The notes beneath the pieces are model-generated. The model was not told the origin of the DNA and searched no databases. It saw nothing but the letters and a program-made list of their open reading frames with translations. From assembly GCF_900104845.1 (NCBI RefSeq), contig NZ_FNSR01000001.1, positions 930,001-994,000 on the forward strand: a stretch of DNA of 64,000 bases, given 5' to 3'. Origin of the DNA: Paraburkholderia caballeronis (GTDB taxonomy: Bacteria > Pseudomonadota > Gammaproteobacteria > Burkholderiales > Burkholderiaceae). The position numbers and the translations under genes were made by a program. This document shows positions 1-8,778 of the stretch, piece after piece (position 1 is the stretch's first letter; each line of letters starts with the position of its first letter).

Positions 1-402
1 GGCGCGCCCAACCCCATCGCGTTGTAACGAACCGCAATATCCGGTCGCACGACATATCCGCAGACCGATATACAGTCGGATCTAGACTTGACGTAAAGGC
101 CCGCCGCCGTAGCCGTCCCCGACCGAATCGCCGCAGCCCATACGTCAGAAAAAACCGTCAGTACTGCGATGCCTGCTGCAAGCGATTCGTCAAACGTCCG
201 AAAGCGTAGCCGTTAGAGCAAAGCCTCGACGCCTGTGAGGCGCTTTTTTCCGGAACCGGGGGCACCGGGAGCGGTCTGTGCTCTATCCGCTGCAGGTCGG
301 CGGTACAACAGCTAAGATGCAGTAACGAAGCCTGGTACTTTCTCCGCGCGGCAACGCAACCGCCCATGCCGCGAGTCGATACCGCCTTTGGAGCACGACA
401 TA
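1..402. other. Left-edge region without a recognised gene
   Basis: No open frame here on either strand looks like a protein I recognise. The one structure I can point to is a weak terminator-like hairpin near 219-249. The last 15 bases lead into the ferritin-like gene and contain its Shine-Dalgarno sequence GGAG at 390-393. Confidence 0.5.
219..249 (+). terminator. Possible rho-independent terminator
   Basis: AAAG and CCTC pair with GAGG and CTTT across a two-base bulge, and a run of six T follows. The stem is short and imperfect. No rightward gene precedes it inside the window, so it may end a transcript that begins left of the edge, or it may be chance. Confidence 0.35.
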
Positions 403-1236
403 ATGCCCAACGACAACGAGCGTCGCCATGTGATGCCCTGGCGCATAGAGGACATCGATCTCACCCGCATCGACCGTCAGCGCGCGGCCGCCAACGAGGA
501 CCTGCTGCTGCTGCTGTGTGCGGCATCGTTCATCGAGAGCGGCTCCGATCTTTATACGAGCAACCTGAGCGTGTTCTTCAACGACGACCCCGAGGTCGCC
601 GAATGGCTCAACAACGAGTGGGAGCACGAAGAGCTTCAGCACGGCCGCGCGCTGAAGACGTACATCCAGCACGTGTGGCCCGAGTTCGACTGGGACACCG
701 CGTTCCGCAACTTCTTCGACGAGTATTCGAAGACCTGCTCGTTCGAGGAGTTCGAGAAGACCCGCGCGCTCGAAATGGTCGCGCGCTGCGTGGTCGAGAC
801 CGGCACCGCGACGCTCTATCGCGCCATCAGCGAATGCTCGGACGAGCCGGTGCTGAAGCAGATCACCGACAACATCCGCATCGACGAAGTCCGTCACTAC
901 AAGCACTTCTTCCGCTACTTCAAGAAGTACAACCAGGTCGACGGCCATGGACGTTTCGCGGTGCTCGGCGCGCTGTTGCGCCGCGTGATCGAGATCAAGA
1001 ACGAGGACTCGGAGATCGCGCTGCGCCATGTGTTCGCGATCCGCTACCCGGACCGCGCGAACGACGCCGCCTATACGCGCGAACTCACCGCGCGCGTGAA
1101 CCGGCTCGTGCGGCACAATCTGTCCGCCGACATGTGCGTGAAAATGCTGTTGAAGCCGCTCGACCTGCCGGCGAAAATCCAGCCGGGCGTCCATTACCCG
1201 CTTGCGAAGCTGACGCAGCACGTGTTCTTCCGCTGA
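403..1236 (+). CDS. Ferritin-like di-iron domain protein
   Basis: Protein of 277 residues. It carries two Glu-x-x-His pairs typical of four-helix di-iron carboxylate proteins: EHEELQHG near residue 75 and DEVRHYKHF near residue 165, with further helix glutamates in EEFEKTRALEM and VVETGTATLYR. This pattern supports a non-haem di-iron protein, but the sequence does not tell oxidase, oxygenase and storage roles apart. It is probably cytoplasmic, as there is no signal peptide. A TTG at 388 also opens the frame, but GGAG at 390-393 lies nine bases before the ATG at 403, which fixes the start there. It is monocistronic, with a strong terminator directly downstream. Confidence 0.75.
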   Translation: MPNDNERRHVMPWRIEDIDLTRIDRQRAAANEDLLLLLCAASFIESGSDLYTSNLSVFFNDDPEVAEWLNNEWEHEELQHGRALKTYIQHVWPEFDWDTAFRNFFDEYSKTCSFEEFEKTRALEMVARCVVETGTATLYRAISECSDEPVLKQITDNIRIDEVRHYKHFFRYFKKYNQVDGHGRFAVLGALLRRVIEIKNEDSEIALRHVFAIRYPDRANDAAYTRELTARVNRLVRHNLSADMCVKMLLKPLDLPAKIQPGVHYPLAKLTQHVFFR

Positions 1237-1277
1237 TCGACCGGCGGCGCGCGCGGTGCGCGCCCCGGCGAACGAGC

Positions 1278-1307
1278 AGGCCCGCGTCGCAGCGGGCCTT
1301 TTCTTTT
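1278..1307 (+). terminator. Rho-independent terminator of the ferritin-like gene
   Basis: The arms AGGCCCGC (1278-1285) and GCGGGCCT (1292-1299) are perfectly complementary with a six-base loop, followed by a T-rich tail TTTTCTTTT (1299-1307). Confidence 0.9.
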
Positions 1308-1366
1308 GAAGCGGAATGCGCAGGCCGTCATCCGCAGCCCCACACCTGATACGAAGGACCACGACG

Positions 1367-1888
1367 ATGAACGACGACACGAAGATGCGCGCGAGCGGCC
1401 GCGCGGCCGGCCTCGCGCAGTTCGACAGATGGCCCGCGCCGCTGCTCGCGTGGTTCGACGGGAGCGCGCTGGCGGACAAGACCGGCTTCACCGCGTCGCT
1501 GGTCACCTGCAACGCCGACGGCCGGATCGGCACGTCGCTGCTCGGCGTCGGCGAACTGTACGCGGCGAGTCCGCGCACGCTGCGCTTCGCGTTATGGGCG
1601 CAGTCGCGCGGGGCCGGCGCGCTCGCGACTCACGCGCGCGCGGCGCTGACGTTCGTGTTCGACGCGGCGTTTTATCAGGTGCAGCTGGAAGTCGAGCCGT
1701 TGCCGTCGGAGGCGGCGAAGCAGGCGGGGCTCGCGTGTTTCGACGGGACGATCGCGGCTGGCGAAGTGCAGCGCGTCAGTTATGCGCAGCTCGATCAAGG
1801 GATCGGCTTTTCGCTGGGCGACGACGTGCGGGACGCGGTGTTGACGCGCTGGGAAGCGCAGATGGAGATGCTGAAGGGGCTGGGCTGA
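1367..1888 (+). CDS. Small protein resembling the pyridoxamine-phosphate-oxidase split barrel
   Basis: Protein of 173 residues. The stretch around residues 25-75 (GFTASLVTCNADGRIGTSLLG, then LYAASPRTLRFALW) resembles the first strands of flavin-binding split-barrel proteins of the pyridoxamine 5'-phosphate oxidase superfamily, where a substrate protein reports its own position in the cell by strand order. The likeness is judged by eye and no cofactor residues can be confirmed, so the function is open. AAGGA at 1354-1358 lies eight bases before the ATG at 1367, favouring it over the in-frame ATG at 1316. It converges on rhlE. Confidence 0.6.
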   Translation: MNDDTKMRASGRAAGLAQFDRWPAPLLAWFDGSALADKTGFTASLVTCNADGRIGTSLLGVGELYAASPRTLRFALWAQSRGAGALATHARAALTFVFDAAFYQVQLEVEPLPSEAAKQAGLACFDGTIAAGEVQRVSYAQLDQGIGFSLGDDVRDAVLTRWEAQMEMLKGLG

Positions 1889-1983
1889 TACGGACGGTCC
1901 GTCGCGTATGAACGAGGCCCCCGCTGCCGGTTTCGATAGACGCGGACCGGCGGAAAGCGGAAAGCCCGGGAAAGCCCGTTACC

Positions 1984-2041
1984 GGCGAGACGGTCCTTCG
2001 ACGAACCGTCTCGCCCGGCATCCCGACATCGCGATGCCGGG
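1984..2041. repeat. Two tandem hairpins between convergent genes
   Basis: An 11-bp perfect inverted repeat (1984-1994 with 2005-2015, core CGAGACGGT/ACCGTCTCG) abuts a second 9-bp perfect one (CCCGGCATC at 2014-2022 with GATGCCGGG at 2033-2041). They lie between the end of the split-barrel gene and the end of rhlE. Neither has a T tail. They may act as a bidirectional transcript-end barrier. Confidence 0.6.
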
Positions 2042-2057
2042 TCGCGATGCGGCGGGA

Positions 2058-3635
2058 TCAGTGTTCGCGCGGACCGTCGCCGTTGCGGCGCGACGCGTTG
2101 CCCGGACGGCTGCCGAGCAGTGCGCCCGGATTCGACTGCGGCTTGCGCTGTCCGCGACCCTGCGCGCTGTCGTGCGACGCGTTGCGCGGACGGTCGTGAT
2201 CGCGCGTGGTGTCGCGGCGCGTTGGCGGTTCGCCGCGCGAAGGGGCCGCACCGTGATTGGACTTCGCGCCTTGCGGCTTGTTGCCCGGACGCGCGCCCGC
2301 ACCCGCAGCGGCGGGTTTCGCCGCACCCGACGCCGCGCGCGGCGCACCGTTGCCGCCGCCCGAACGACCTTGCGCGGCAGGCTTCGCGCCTTGCCCTTGC
2401 CCTTGCCGTTGACCTTGCCCCTGACCTTCGCGCGGCGCGCGACCGCCGCCGCCTCCGCCCTGACCGCGCCGCAGGATCGGTTCCGGCTTCGCGTTCGGGT
2501 CCGGCTCGAAGCCGGCGATCACTTCCTGCGGCACCGACCGCTTGATCAGCTTCTCGATGTCCTTCAGCATCTGATGCTCGTCCACGCAGACGAGCGACAC
2601 CGCCTCGCCGGTCGCGCCCGCGCGCCCGGTGCGGCCGATCCGGTGCACGTAGTCTTCCGGCACGTTCGGCAGGTCGAAGTTGACGACGTGCGGCAACTGG
2701 TCGATGTCGATGCCGCGCGCGGCGATGTCGGTCGCGACCAGCACCTGCAGCGTGCCGTCCTTGAACTCGGCGAGCGCGCGCGTGCGCGCCGACTGGCTCT
2801 TGTTGCCGTGGATCGCGAGCGCGCTGATGCCGTCCTTCGTCAACTGCTCCGCGAGGCGGTTCGCGCCGTGCTTCGTGCGCGTGAATACGAGCACCTGAAA
2901 CCAGTTGTGCTGGCGGATCAGATGCGTGAGCATCTCGCGCTTGCGATCGCGGTCGACCGGATGGATCTTCTGCGCGACCGTCTCGGCGGTCGTGTTGCGG
3001 CGCGCGACCTCGATCAGCGCGGGCGAATCGAGCAGATTGTCCGCGAGCGCCTTGATCTCGTCGGAGAAGGTCGCCGAGAACAGCAGGTTCTGCCGCTTCG
3101 GCGGCAGCTTCGCGAGCACGCGCTTGATGTCGTGGATGAAGCCCATGTCGAGCATCCGGTCGGCCTCGTCGAGCACGAGGATCTCCAGTTGCGACAGGTC
3201 GATCGTCTTTTGCTGCATGTGATCGAGCAGGCGGCCCGGCGTCGCGACGACGATGTCGACGCCGCGCTTGAGCGCGTCGATCTGCGGGTTGATGCCGACG
3301 CCGCCGAACATCACGGTGGACTTCAGCTTCAGGTACTTGCCGTACGCGCGCACGCTTTCCTCGACCTGCGCGGCGAGTTCGCGCGTCGGCGTGAGGACCA
3401 GCGCCCGCACGACGCGCCGGCCGCTTGCGGCGGCGGGCATCGTCGACAGGCGTTGCAGGATCGGCAGCGTGAAGCCGGCCGTCTTGCCGGTGCCGGTCTG
3501 CGCGCCGGCGAGCAGATCGCCGCCTTCCAGCACGGCCGGAATCGCCTGCTTCTGGATCGGGGTGGGGGACGTATAGCCTAGTTCGTTGACGGCACGGAGC
3601 AGCGGTTCGGACAAGCCGAGAGAATCGAAAGACAT
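2058..3635 (-). CDS. rhlE: DEAD-box ATP-dependent RNA helicase RhlE
   Basis: Protein of 525 residues. Helicase motifs run in order: Q motif near 5-28 ([10 protein letters not shown]), Walker A AQTGTGKT at 45-52, PTRELA, TPGR, DEAD at 156-159, SAT at 187-189 and [10 protein letters not shown] near 335. This set is diagnostic for an RNA-unwinding DEAD-box enzyme of the RhlE group, used in ribosome assembly and RNA turnover in the cytoplasm. From about residue 400 the chain becomes a low-complexity tail rich in Gly, Gln, Arg, Pro and Ala, with repeated GQ pairs, expected to be disordered and RNA-binding. The frame stays open to 3806, but similarity begins at MSFDSLGL, so the ATG at 3635 is chosen. 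Its ribosome site is poor. Confidence 0.93.
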   Translation of the reverse strand: MSFDSLGLSEPLLRAVNELGYTSPTPIQKQAIPAVLEGGDLLAGAQTGTGKTAGFTLPILQRLSTMPAAASGRRVVRALVLTPTRELAAQVEESVRAYGKYLKLKSTVMFGGVGINPQIDALKRGVDIVVATPGRLLDHMQQKTIDLSQLEILVLDEADRMLDMGFIHDIKRVLAKLPPKRQNLLFSATFSDEIKALADNLLDSPALIEVARRNTTAETVAQKIHPVDRDRKREMLTHLIRQHNWFQVLVFTRTKHGANRLAEQLTKDGISALAIHGNKSQSARTRALAEFKDGTLQVLVATDIAARGIDIDQLPHVVNFDLPNVPEDYVHRIGRTGRAGATGEAVSLVCVDEHQMLKDIEKLIKRSVPQEVIAGFEPDPNAKPEPILRRGQGGGGGGRAPREGQGQGQRQGQGQGAKPAAQGRSGGGNGAPRAASGAAKPAAAGAGARPGNKPQGAKSNHGAAPSRGEPPTRRDTTRDHDRPRNASHDSAQGRGQRKPQSNPGALLGSRPGNASRRNGDGPREH

Positions 3636-3857
3636 AAATACTCGTTGTAATGCTTGATGCGGTGGCGCGAACGGCCGCGCGCGCGTCGATGACGACGCGC
3701 GCCTGCGGACCCGATGGTCCGGCCGGTCGCGAAACGGGCGGCACGCCAGTGCGCGTGCCGAAGGTCGGCGGTCTATCAAGACCCGCCGGCTGGCGTTAAG
3801 TTGCATCGCGCTGCCGCGGACACTGCGGCGGCGGCGCGATGGCTTCGCATTGACGCA

Positions 3858-4478
3858 TCACGCGACGTAGCCCGCGATGCTGACGAATTGACAGGCGCTT
3901 CCCGCGAGTACGAACAGGTGCCAGATACCATGTCCGTGCCGGATGCGCTCGTCGTTGACGAAAAAATAAATCCCTGCGCTGTAGATGACGCCGCCCGCCA
4001 GCAGCCACGCGGCGCCGGCGGCGGGCAGCGCGTCGATGAGCGGGCCGACCGCGACGAGCGCGAGCCAGCCCATCACGACGTACAGCACCATCGACAGCAT
4101 CCGCGTGCGCCTGCCGAGCGTCAGCTCCTGCGTGATGCCGAGCGCCGCGAGGCCCCAGCTCACGCCGAACAGCGACCAGCCCCAGGGGCCGCGCAGCGTC
4201 ACCAGCGTGAACGGAGTATAGCTGCCCGCGATCAGCAGATAGATCGCGGAGTGATCGCATTTCTGCAGGAACGCTTTCAGGCGCGGGCCGCGCACGCCGT
4301 GATACAGCGTCGAGATCGTGTACAGCGCGCACAGCATCGCGCCGTACACCGCGAAACTCACGACCTTGTATGCATCGTGATCCAGTGCGCCCAGTGTCAC
4401 CAGCGACACCAGTGCGGCTAACGACAACATCGCGCCGACCAGGTGAGTAATGCTGTTCAGACGCTCCCCAGCGTGCAT
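3858..4478 (-). CDS. Hemolysin III / PAQR-type integral membrane protein
   Basis: Protein of 206 residues with about seven membrane helices. The superfamily's metal-site elements are present: an early His (NSITHLVGA), STLYHG near 57, DHSAIYLLIAGSYTP near 75 and HGIWHLFVLAGS near the end. Bacterial HlyIII-family proteins resemble eukaryotic PAQR receptors and probably hold a zinc ion in the membrane. Hemolytic activity is inherited from the family name and is not implied. A perfect AAAGGAG precedes the ATG by about six bases. It stands alone between rhlE and the cytochrome pair, all leftward. Confidence 0.85.
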   Translation of the reverse strand: MHAGERLNSITHLVGAMLSLAALVSLVTLGALDHDAYKVVSFAVYGAMLCALYTISTLYHGVRGPRLKAFLQKCDHSAIYLLIAGSYTPFTLVTLRGPWGWSLFGVSWGLAALGITQELTLGRRTRMLSMVLYVVMGWLALVAVGPLIDALPAAGAAWLLAGGVIYSAGIYFFVNDERIRHGHGIWHLFVLAGSACQFVSIAGYVA

Positions 4479-4677
4479 GCGAACTCCTTTTCCCCTCTTG
4501 CGCGCGCCCGCGCGGCGCGCGTTCCTGCAGTCTCGCGTGGCCCGGGATTCGCGGCCCGCCGCGCGAGGTATCGCAAAACGGCGGCAAAACGGCGAAGGGC
4601 GCGGCCGGCGTTGTGTCGCCGGCTGCGCCCCCGAGGCTGATGCCGTAACTATAACAGGCGCCGCCGACCCGCGCCGG

Positions 4678-5973
4678 TCAGTCGAGCGGAGCCGAACGCA
4701 GATCCGCGACCTGCTGCGGCGAAACCGGCGTGCCCTTGTTGCCCCACGACATCCGGATGTACGTGACCACCGCCGCCACTTCCTGGTTCGACAGCGACTG
4801 CGCGAACGGCGGCATTCCGTAAGGTTTCGGGTTGCCGGTGGTGCTCGGCGGATAACCGCCGTTCAGCACCATGCGGATCGGGTTCACCGCGGAATGCATC
4901 TGGATCGACTGGTTGTTCGCGAGCGGCGGGAAGTTCGGCGGCATGCCGAGACCGTTTTCCGCATGGCACTTCGCGCACTGGTCGTGGTAGATCTTCTGCC
5001 CCTGCTGCAACAGTTCGCCGCCGAACGCTTCGGACGTCTCCATCTGCATCGTTTCCGGCGGCTCGCTTCGCTGCGGGATCGTCTTCAGGTACGTCGCCAT
5101 CGCGCGGATGTCCTCGTCGGACAGGTATTGCAGGCTGTTGTGCACGACGTCGGCCATCGGGCCGAACACCGCGCCGCGTTGCGACACGCCGGTCTTCAGC
5201 AGGTCCGCGATGTCCTGGATGTCCCAGTCGCCGAGGCCGCTTTCGGCCGACGTCAGCGACGGCGCATACCAGTTCTGCAACGGGATCAGCCCGCCCGCGA
5301 ACGCCGCCGAGCTGACCGGGCCGCCCGCGATGTTGATCGACGTGTGGCACATCGAGCAGTGGCCGAGCCCTTCGACCAGATACGCGCCGCGATTCCATTC
5401 GACCGATTTCGTCGGGTCCGGCTTGAACTCGCCCTCGCGGAAGAACAGCGTGCGCCAGCCGATCAGCAGGTTGCGGTTGTTGAACGGGAACTTCAGTTCG
5501 TGCGGCCGGCTCGGCACGTTCACCGGCGGCATCGAGCGCAGGTACGCGAAGATCGCGTCCGCGTCCGCGCGCGACACCCGCGTGTAGCTCGCGAACGGGA
5601 AGCCCGGATACAGGAGGCTGCCGTCCTTCGAGCGGCCGGTGTGCATCGCGCGGTAGAAGTCGTCGGCGCTCCACGTGCCGATCCCGTACTGGTCGTCCGG
5701 CGTGATGTTCGGCGTGTACATCGTGCCGAACGGCGTCGCCATCGGCAGGCCGCCCGCGAACGGCTTGCCGCCGCGCACCGTATGGCACGCGACGCAGTCG
5801 CCGGCGCGCGCGAGATACTCGCCGTGCTTGATCAGCTCCGCCTGGTCGGACGGCGTCGCCGCGACCGCCGCGCCGTTGTGCAGGGGGTCCGTGCCGGTCC
5901 ACAGCACCGGCGCGAGCGCGATGGCCGTCGCGACGACGGCCGCGGAAAGTGCGAACAGGGGCTTGCGGTTCAT
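4678..5973 (-). CDS. Tri-haem cytochrome c
   Basis: Protein of 431 residues with an N-terminal signal sequence (LFALSAAVVATAIALAP). Three haem c attachment motifs are spaced along the chain: CVACH near residue 60, CSMCH near 200 and CAKCH near 325. Three domains of this size match the cytochrome subunits that accept electrons from membrane-bound alcohol, aldehyde or gluconate dehydrogenases and pass them to a quinol pool or oxidase in the periplasm. No dehydrogenase gene lies beside it here. A GGGAGAGA ribosome site supports the ATG at 5973. It is the second gene of a pair, 20 bases after the di-haem gene. Confidence 0.85.
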   Translation of the reverse strand: MNRKPLFALSAAVVATAIALAPVLWTGTDPLHNGAAVAATPSDQAELIKHGEYLARAGDCVACHTVRGGKPFAGGLPMATPFGTMYTPNITPDDQYGIGTWSADDFYRAMHTGRSKDGSLLYPGFPFASYTRVSRADADAIFAYLRSMPPVNVPSRPHELKFPFNNRNLLIGWRTLFFREGEFKPDPTKSVEWNRGAYLVEGLGHCSMCHTSINIAGGPVSSAAFAGGLIPLQNWYAPSLTSAESGLGDWDIQDIADLLKTGVSQRGAVFGPMADVVHNSLQYLSDEDIRAMATYLKTIPQRSEPPETMQMETSEAFGGELLQQGQKIYHDQCAKCHAENGLGMPPNFPPLANNQSIQMHSAVNPIRMVLNGGYPPSTTGNPKPYGMPPFAQSLSNQEVAAVVTYIRMSWGNKGTPVSPQQVADLRSAPLD

Positions 5974-5993
5974 TCGATGTCTCTCCCGGCGCC

Positions 5994-6755
5994 TTATTGC
6001 GGTTCGCTGCCGCACGCGAGCGGCGTCTTCAACGAGCGCGCCGGTGCCGGCACGGGGTTCTGCGGCGCGGGCTGCGTCGACAGCCAGGCCGCGACCGCGC
6101 TCACGTCCTCGTCGGACAGGCGCGTGGCGATCGTGTGCATGCAGTCGGGCTCGATCGCGCGGCGCGAGCCCGAACGCCATGCGCCGAGCTGCGCGCTGAT
6201 GTAATCCGGATGCAGGCCGACGAGGCCCGGAATCGCGGGTTCCATCCCGGTCAGCGAACTGCCGTGGCACGCGACGCACGCGGGCACCTGCTTGCCCGCA
6301 TCGCCGTGCAGCACGATGTCCCGGCCGCGCGCGAGCACGGTGTCGGAGACGTTCGGTTTCGCGGGCGTCGGATACGGCGGGCGCTGCTGCGAGAAGAACG
6401 TCGCGATCTGCTTCAGGTAGTCGTCCGAGAGATACGTGACGAGGTAGTTCATCGGAGGGTACTTGCGGCGACCCTCGCGGAAGTTCAGCAACTGGTTGAA
6501 CAGATAACCGGCGGGTTTGCCGGCGAGGCGCGGGAAGTAGTCGTTGTCGGTTCCCTGGCCATGCGTGCCGTGACAGGCGGTGCAGCCCTGCACGCGCGCC
6601 TCCATCGTGTCGGGCGCCTTCGGCTGCGGGGTCTGCGCGTGCGCGGCGCTCATGACGCAAGCCGAGCCGATCATCAGCAGGAGCGCCCCCGACGGAGCGG
6701 CAAGCACACGGAAAAGCGGGCGGAAGATACGTCTTGGGGACACGCGTAACTCCAT
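5994..6755 (-). CDS. Di-haem c4-type cytochrome c
   Basis: Protein of 253 residues with an N-terminal signal peptide ending around AAHAQ. Two haem-binding motifs, CTACHG near residue 58 and CVACHG near 160, lie in two similar halves, the arrangement of cytochromes c4. Internal features such as PRLAGKPAGYLFNQL and IPGLVGLHPDYISAQL fit that family. It is a periplasmic electron carrier, probably handing electrons to or from the tri-haem protein encoded 20 bases downstream. The ribosome site is weak. A 510-base region separates it from the divergent copD-like gene. Confidence 0.85.
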   Translation of the reverse strand: MELRVSPRRIFRPLFRVLAAPSGALLLMIGSACVMSAAHAQTPQPKAPDTMEARVQGCTACHGTHGQGTDNDYFPRLAGKPAGYLFNQLLNFREGRRKYPPMNYLVTYLSDDYLKQIATFFSQQRPPYPTPAKPNVSDTVLARGRDIVLHGDAGKQVPACVACHGSSLTGMEPAIPGLVGLHPDYISAQLGAWRSGSRRAIEPDCMHTIATRLSDEDVSAVAAWLSTQPAPQNPVPAPARSLKTPLACGSEPQ

Positions 6756-7265
6756 CTTTTATCGTGGACCTGACCGAACTTCGACCGGTTCGGATTCGAG
6801 GCGGCGCGCGATGAAAATCTGAAGGCCGTGCGCGCTGCGGGCGACGCGAAACGATTCTAGCATCGGAAGCGATATGGTGACTATTTGCCACATCAGGCAC
6901 GATGCTCGCCGGTTCGAGCCCGTCCGGGACGACCAGGCTCGATGCCGAACCGGCGATTCTGCACTTGTTCGACGAACCGCGGCGCGTAGCTGCGCGGCCT
7001 GTCGCGCAAGGCCGCTTCGGCGCGCTGCTGGGGGCGTGCATCGAGCCGGTCTCGAATCGACGTTGAACCGATATGCGCATCGGCTATCGAACCCTGCACC
7101 CCGCGTTCCACCGCAGGCGACATGCCCGGCGGCGCGTCTCTTGTTGTTTCCTTGCCACTGATTCTCGATGACTCCAATTGTATTTTCCTGCTTCATGCCG
7201 CATGCCTTCGCGGCGCTCCGTTTCGTACCCGATGCATCCGATGAAATCCGTCGCGCGGTGATCCG
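6756..7265. other. Divergent intergenic region with structured element
   Basis: This 510-base stretch lies between the divergent di-haem cytochrome and CopD-like genes. Frames crossing it give tRNA-antisense-like peptides and no recognisable protein. It contains a tRNA-like 3' end at 6908-6935 inside a larger inverted repeat (6908-6954), and a short CCGAAC/GTTCGG repeat at 6774-6793 close to the cytochrome start. I cannot place promoters with confidence. Confidence 0.6.
6908..6954 (+). other. tRNA-like 3' end within an inverted repeat
   Basis: Reading rightward, GCCGG-TTCGAGC-CCGTC (6908-6924) looks like a T arm with one mismatch, followed by seven bases CGGGACG, then A and CCA (6932-6935), the exact spacing of a tRNA acceptor end. 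No matching 5' CGTCCCG occurs about 70 bases upstream, so no intact tRNA is present. The same bases also belong to a hairpin: GCCGGTTCG (6908-6916) pairs perfectly with CGAACCGGC (6946-6954). It may be a tRNA remnant or an unrelated structured element. Confidence 0.35.
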
Positions 7266-8192
7266 ATGAAGACCGACTGGCTGTGGCTCGGGCAGGTCAC
7301 GATGGCCGCGCTCGTCAACGTGTCGTTCGCGTTCGCGGTGGGCTCGACGTTCTTCGCCGCGTGGCTGCGGGCGGACGCGCGCAATCAGGCGGCGCCGGCG
7401 CGCGCCGCGTGGCTGCGCGCACAACGGTCGCTGCGCGCGGCCGCGTTCGTGCTCGTGGTCGCACTCGCGATGTGGCTGCTCTATGAAAGCGCCGCGATCA
7501 GCGGCAGCGCGTTGCCGGCCGCGTTCGGCGTCGTGCCGACCGTGCTCGCGCAGACCCACGTCGGCGCCGCGTGGATCGTCGCGTTCACCGGTTCCGTCGT
7601 GCTGCTGATCGCGGCGTTCGTCGATGGCGGTCCGCTGCGCGACGGCGTGTCGTGGCTCGCGATCGTCGTCGTGTCGGCGGGCCACGCGGCGCTCGGTCAT
7701 GCGGCCGATGCCGGGCTCGTGTCGGCGGCGCTCGGGCTGCATACGCTGCACGTGTTGTCCGCGAGCGTGTGGAGCGGCATCGTGATCGCGGGCGGGCTGT
7801 CGGTGATGCCGGCGCTCGGCACGTCGGCCGCGCGCGGCGTGCTGATCCGCACCGCTGGACAGGTGTCGTCGCTCGCGCTGTTCGCGGTCGGCTTCGTGCT
7901 GGCGACCGGCCTGTTCAACGGGGTGCGCGGCACCGGCGGCTCGCTGGCCGCGCTTGCGCACAGCGCTTGGGGACACGTGCTGTTGCTGAAGCTCGTGCTG
8001 GTGCTGTTCGCGGTGGTGCTCGGCGGGCTGAACCGCATTTCGACGCTGCCGCGGCTGAAGCGCACCGCGTCCACCGCCGACGCGCGCGACTTCGCGAACT
8101 TGCTGTATCTGGAAGGGCTGCTGATGATCGGCGTGCTGGTCGTCGCGGCCGCGCTCGCGCATAGCGTGCCGGGTTACGTGATGATCGGCTGA
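7266..8192 (+). CDS. CopD-family membrane protein
   Basis: Protein of 308 residues with about eight hydrophobic helices. The central region (GHAALGHAADAG, then LGLHTLHVLSASVWSGIVIAGGL) holds spaced histidines in helices as in the CopD domain of copper-uptake proteins, and the later LNRISTLPRL loop also fits. CopD proteins sit in the inner membrane and are linked to copper import, often with periplasmic CopC. No copC is adjacent, so copper transport is an inference from the family. The start has only a weak GGTGA ribosome site. The small membrane protein gene converges on it from the right. Confidence 0.75.
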   Translation: MKTDWLWLGQVTMAALVNVSFAFAVGSTFFAAWLRADARNQAAPARAAWLRAQRSLRAAAFVLVVALAMWLLYESAAISGSALPAAFGVVPTVLAQTHVGAAWIVAFTGSVVLLIAAFVDGGPLRDGVSWLAIVVVSAGHAALGHAADAGLVSAALGLHTLHVLSASVWSGIVIAGGLSVMPALGTSAARGVLIRTAGQVSSLALFAVGFVLATGLFNGVRGTGGSLAALAHSAWGHVLLLKLVLVLFAVVLGGLNRISTLPRLKRTASTADARDFANLLYLEGLLMIGVLVVAAALAHSVPGYVMIG

Positions 8193-8214
8193 TGCTTTGT
8201 TGCGCGCGTGCCCG

Positions 8215-8514
8215 TCATTCGTAGCCGAGACGGTGGCTGAGGATTGGCGCGAAAAAAAGCGCGACCGCGCTGCCGAGCACGTTGCCTTCGAATTGCGCGA
8301 GCGCGTTGGCGGCCCAGCCTTGCGCGATTGCGTCGGCGAGCGACGGCATGCAGTACAGCGCCGCCGCCGCGACGAACAGGCGCTCGACGGTCACGATGCG
8401 CCAGCCGTACGCGCGCGCGACCGCCGCGCCGATCACGCGCAGCACGCCGAACGTGACGAGTGCGCCGACGGTTGCCTGCTCGCGGATCAGATAGTCGGGA
8501 AGCGGCGCATACAT
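8215..8514 (-). CDS. Small hypothetical membrane protein
   Basis: Protein of 99 residues from the ATG at 8514, or 111 if a TTG at 8550 is used; neither start has a good ribosome site. Three hydrophobic segments are visible, around VGALVTFGVLRVIGAAVA, LFVAAAALYCMP and VLGSAVALFFAPIL. I do not recognise a family. Its stop lies 22 bases from the convergent CopD-like gene. Reading-frame quality and hydrophobic pattern favour a real inner-membrane protein. Confidence 0.5.
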   Translation of the reverse strand: MYAPLPDYLIREQATVGALVTFGVLRVIGAAVARAYGWRIVTVERLFVAAAALYCMPSLADAIAQGWAANALAQFEGNVLGSAVALFFAPILSHRLGYE

Positions 8515-8778
8515 GGGAGTCCGTGCCTGCGATGAAGGGCGGTGGAACAACCTTCAGCAAGCAATGGACCCATACACGGTCGCGAATGTGCGCGAGACCG
8601 CATGACGCGCGGCGCGCGCCGTGCAGTGCGGGTCGCCGGGGGGGACGCGCGGCGCGCGTAGCGAAGCCGTGCGCCGCGCGCATCGTTCGTCGCCGCGAAA
8701 ATGCCGCTCGAACGTTACATCGATGAAACGTCGTTCGCGCGCGGCTTCGAGCGCCGCGCGCCGTTCAGCGCGCCGCGC

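Noticed and set aside
1795..3744. Long minus-strand frame overlapping rhlE (649 codons)
   Set aside because: Arg/Ala-rich shadow of the helicase gene in another frame; the true helicase frame carries all motifs.
6759..8162. Minus-strand frame with tRNA-antisense-like peptide (GSNRR type)
   Set aside because: Peptides of this type commonly arise from reading through tRNA-like DNA; it also lies opposite the CopD-like gene.
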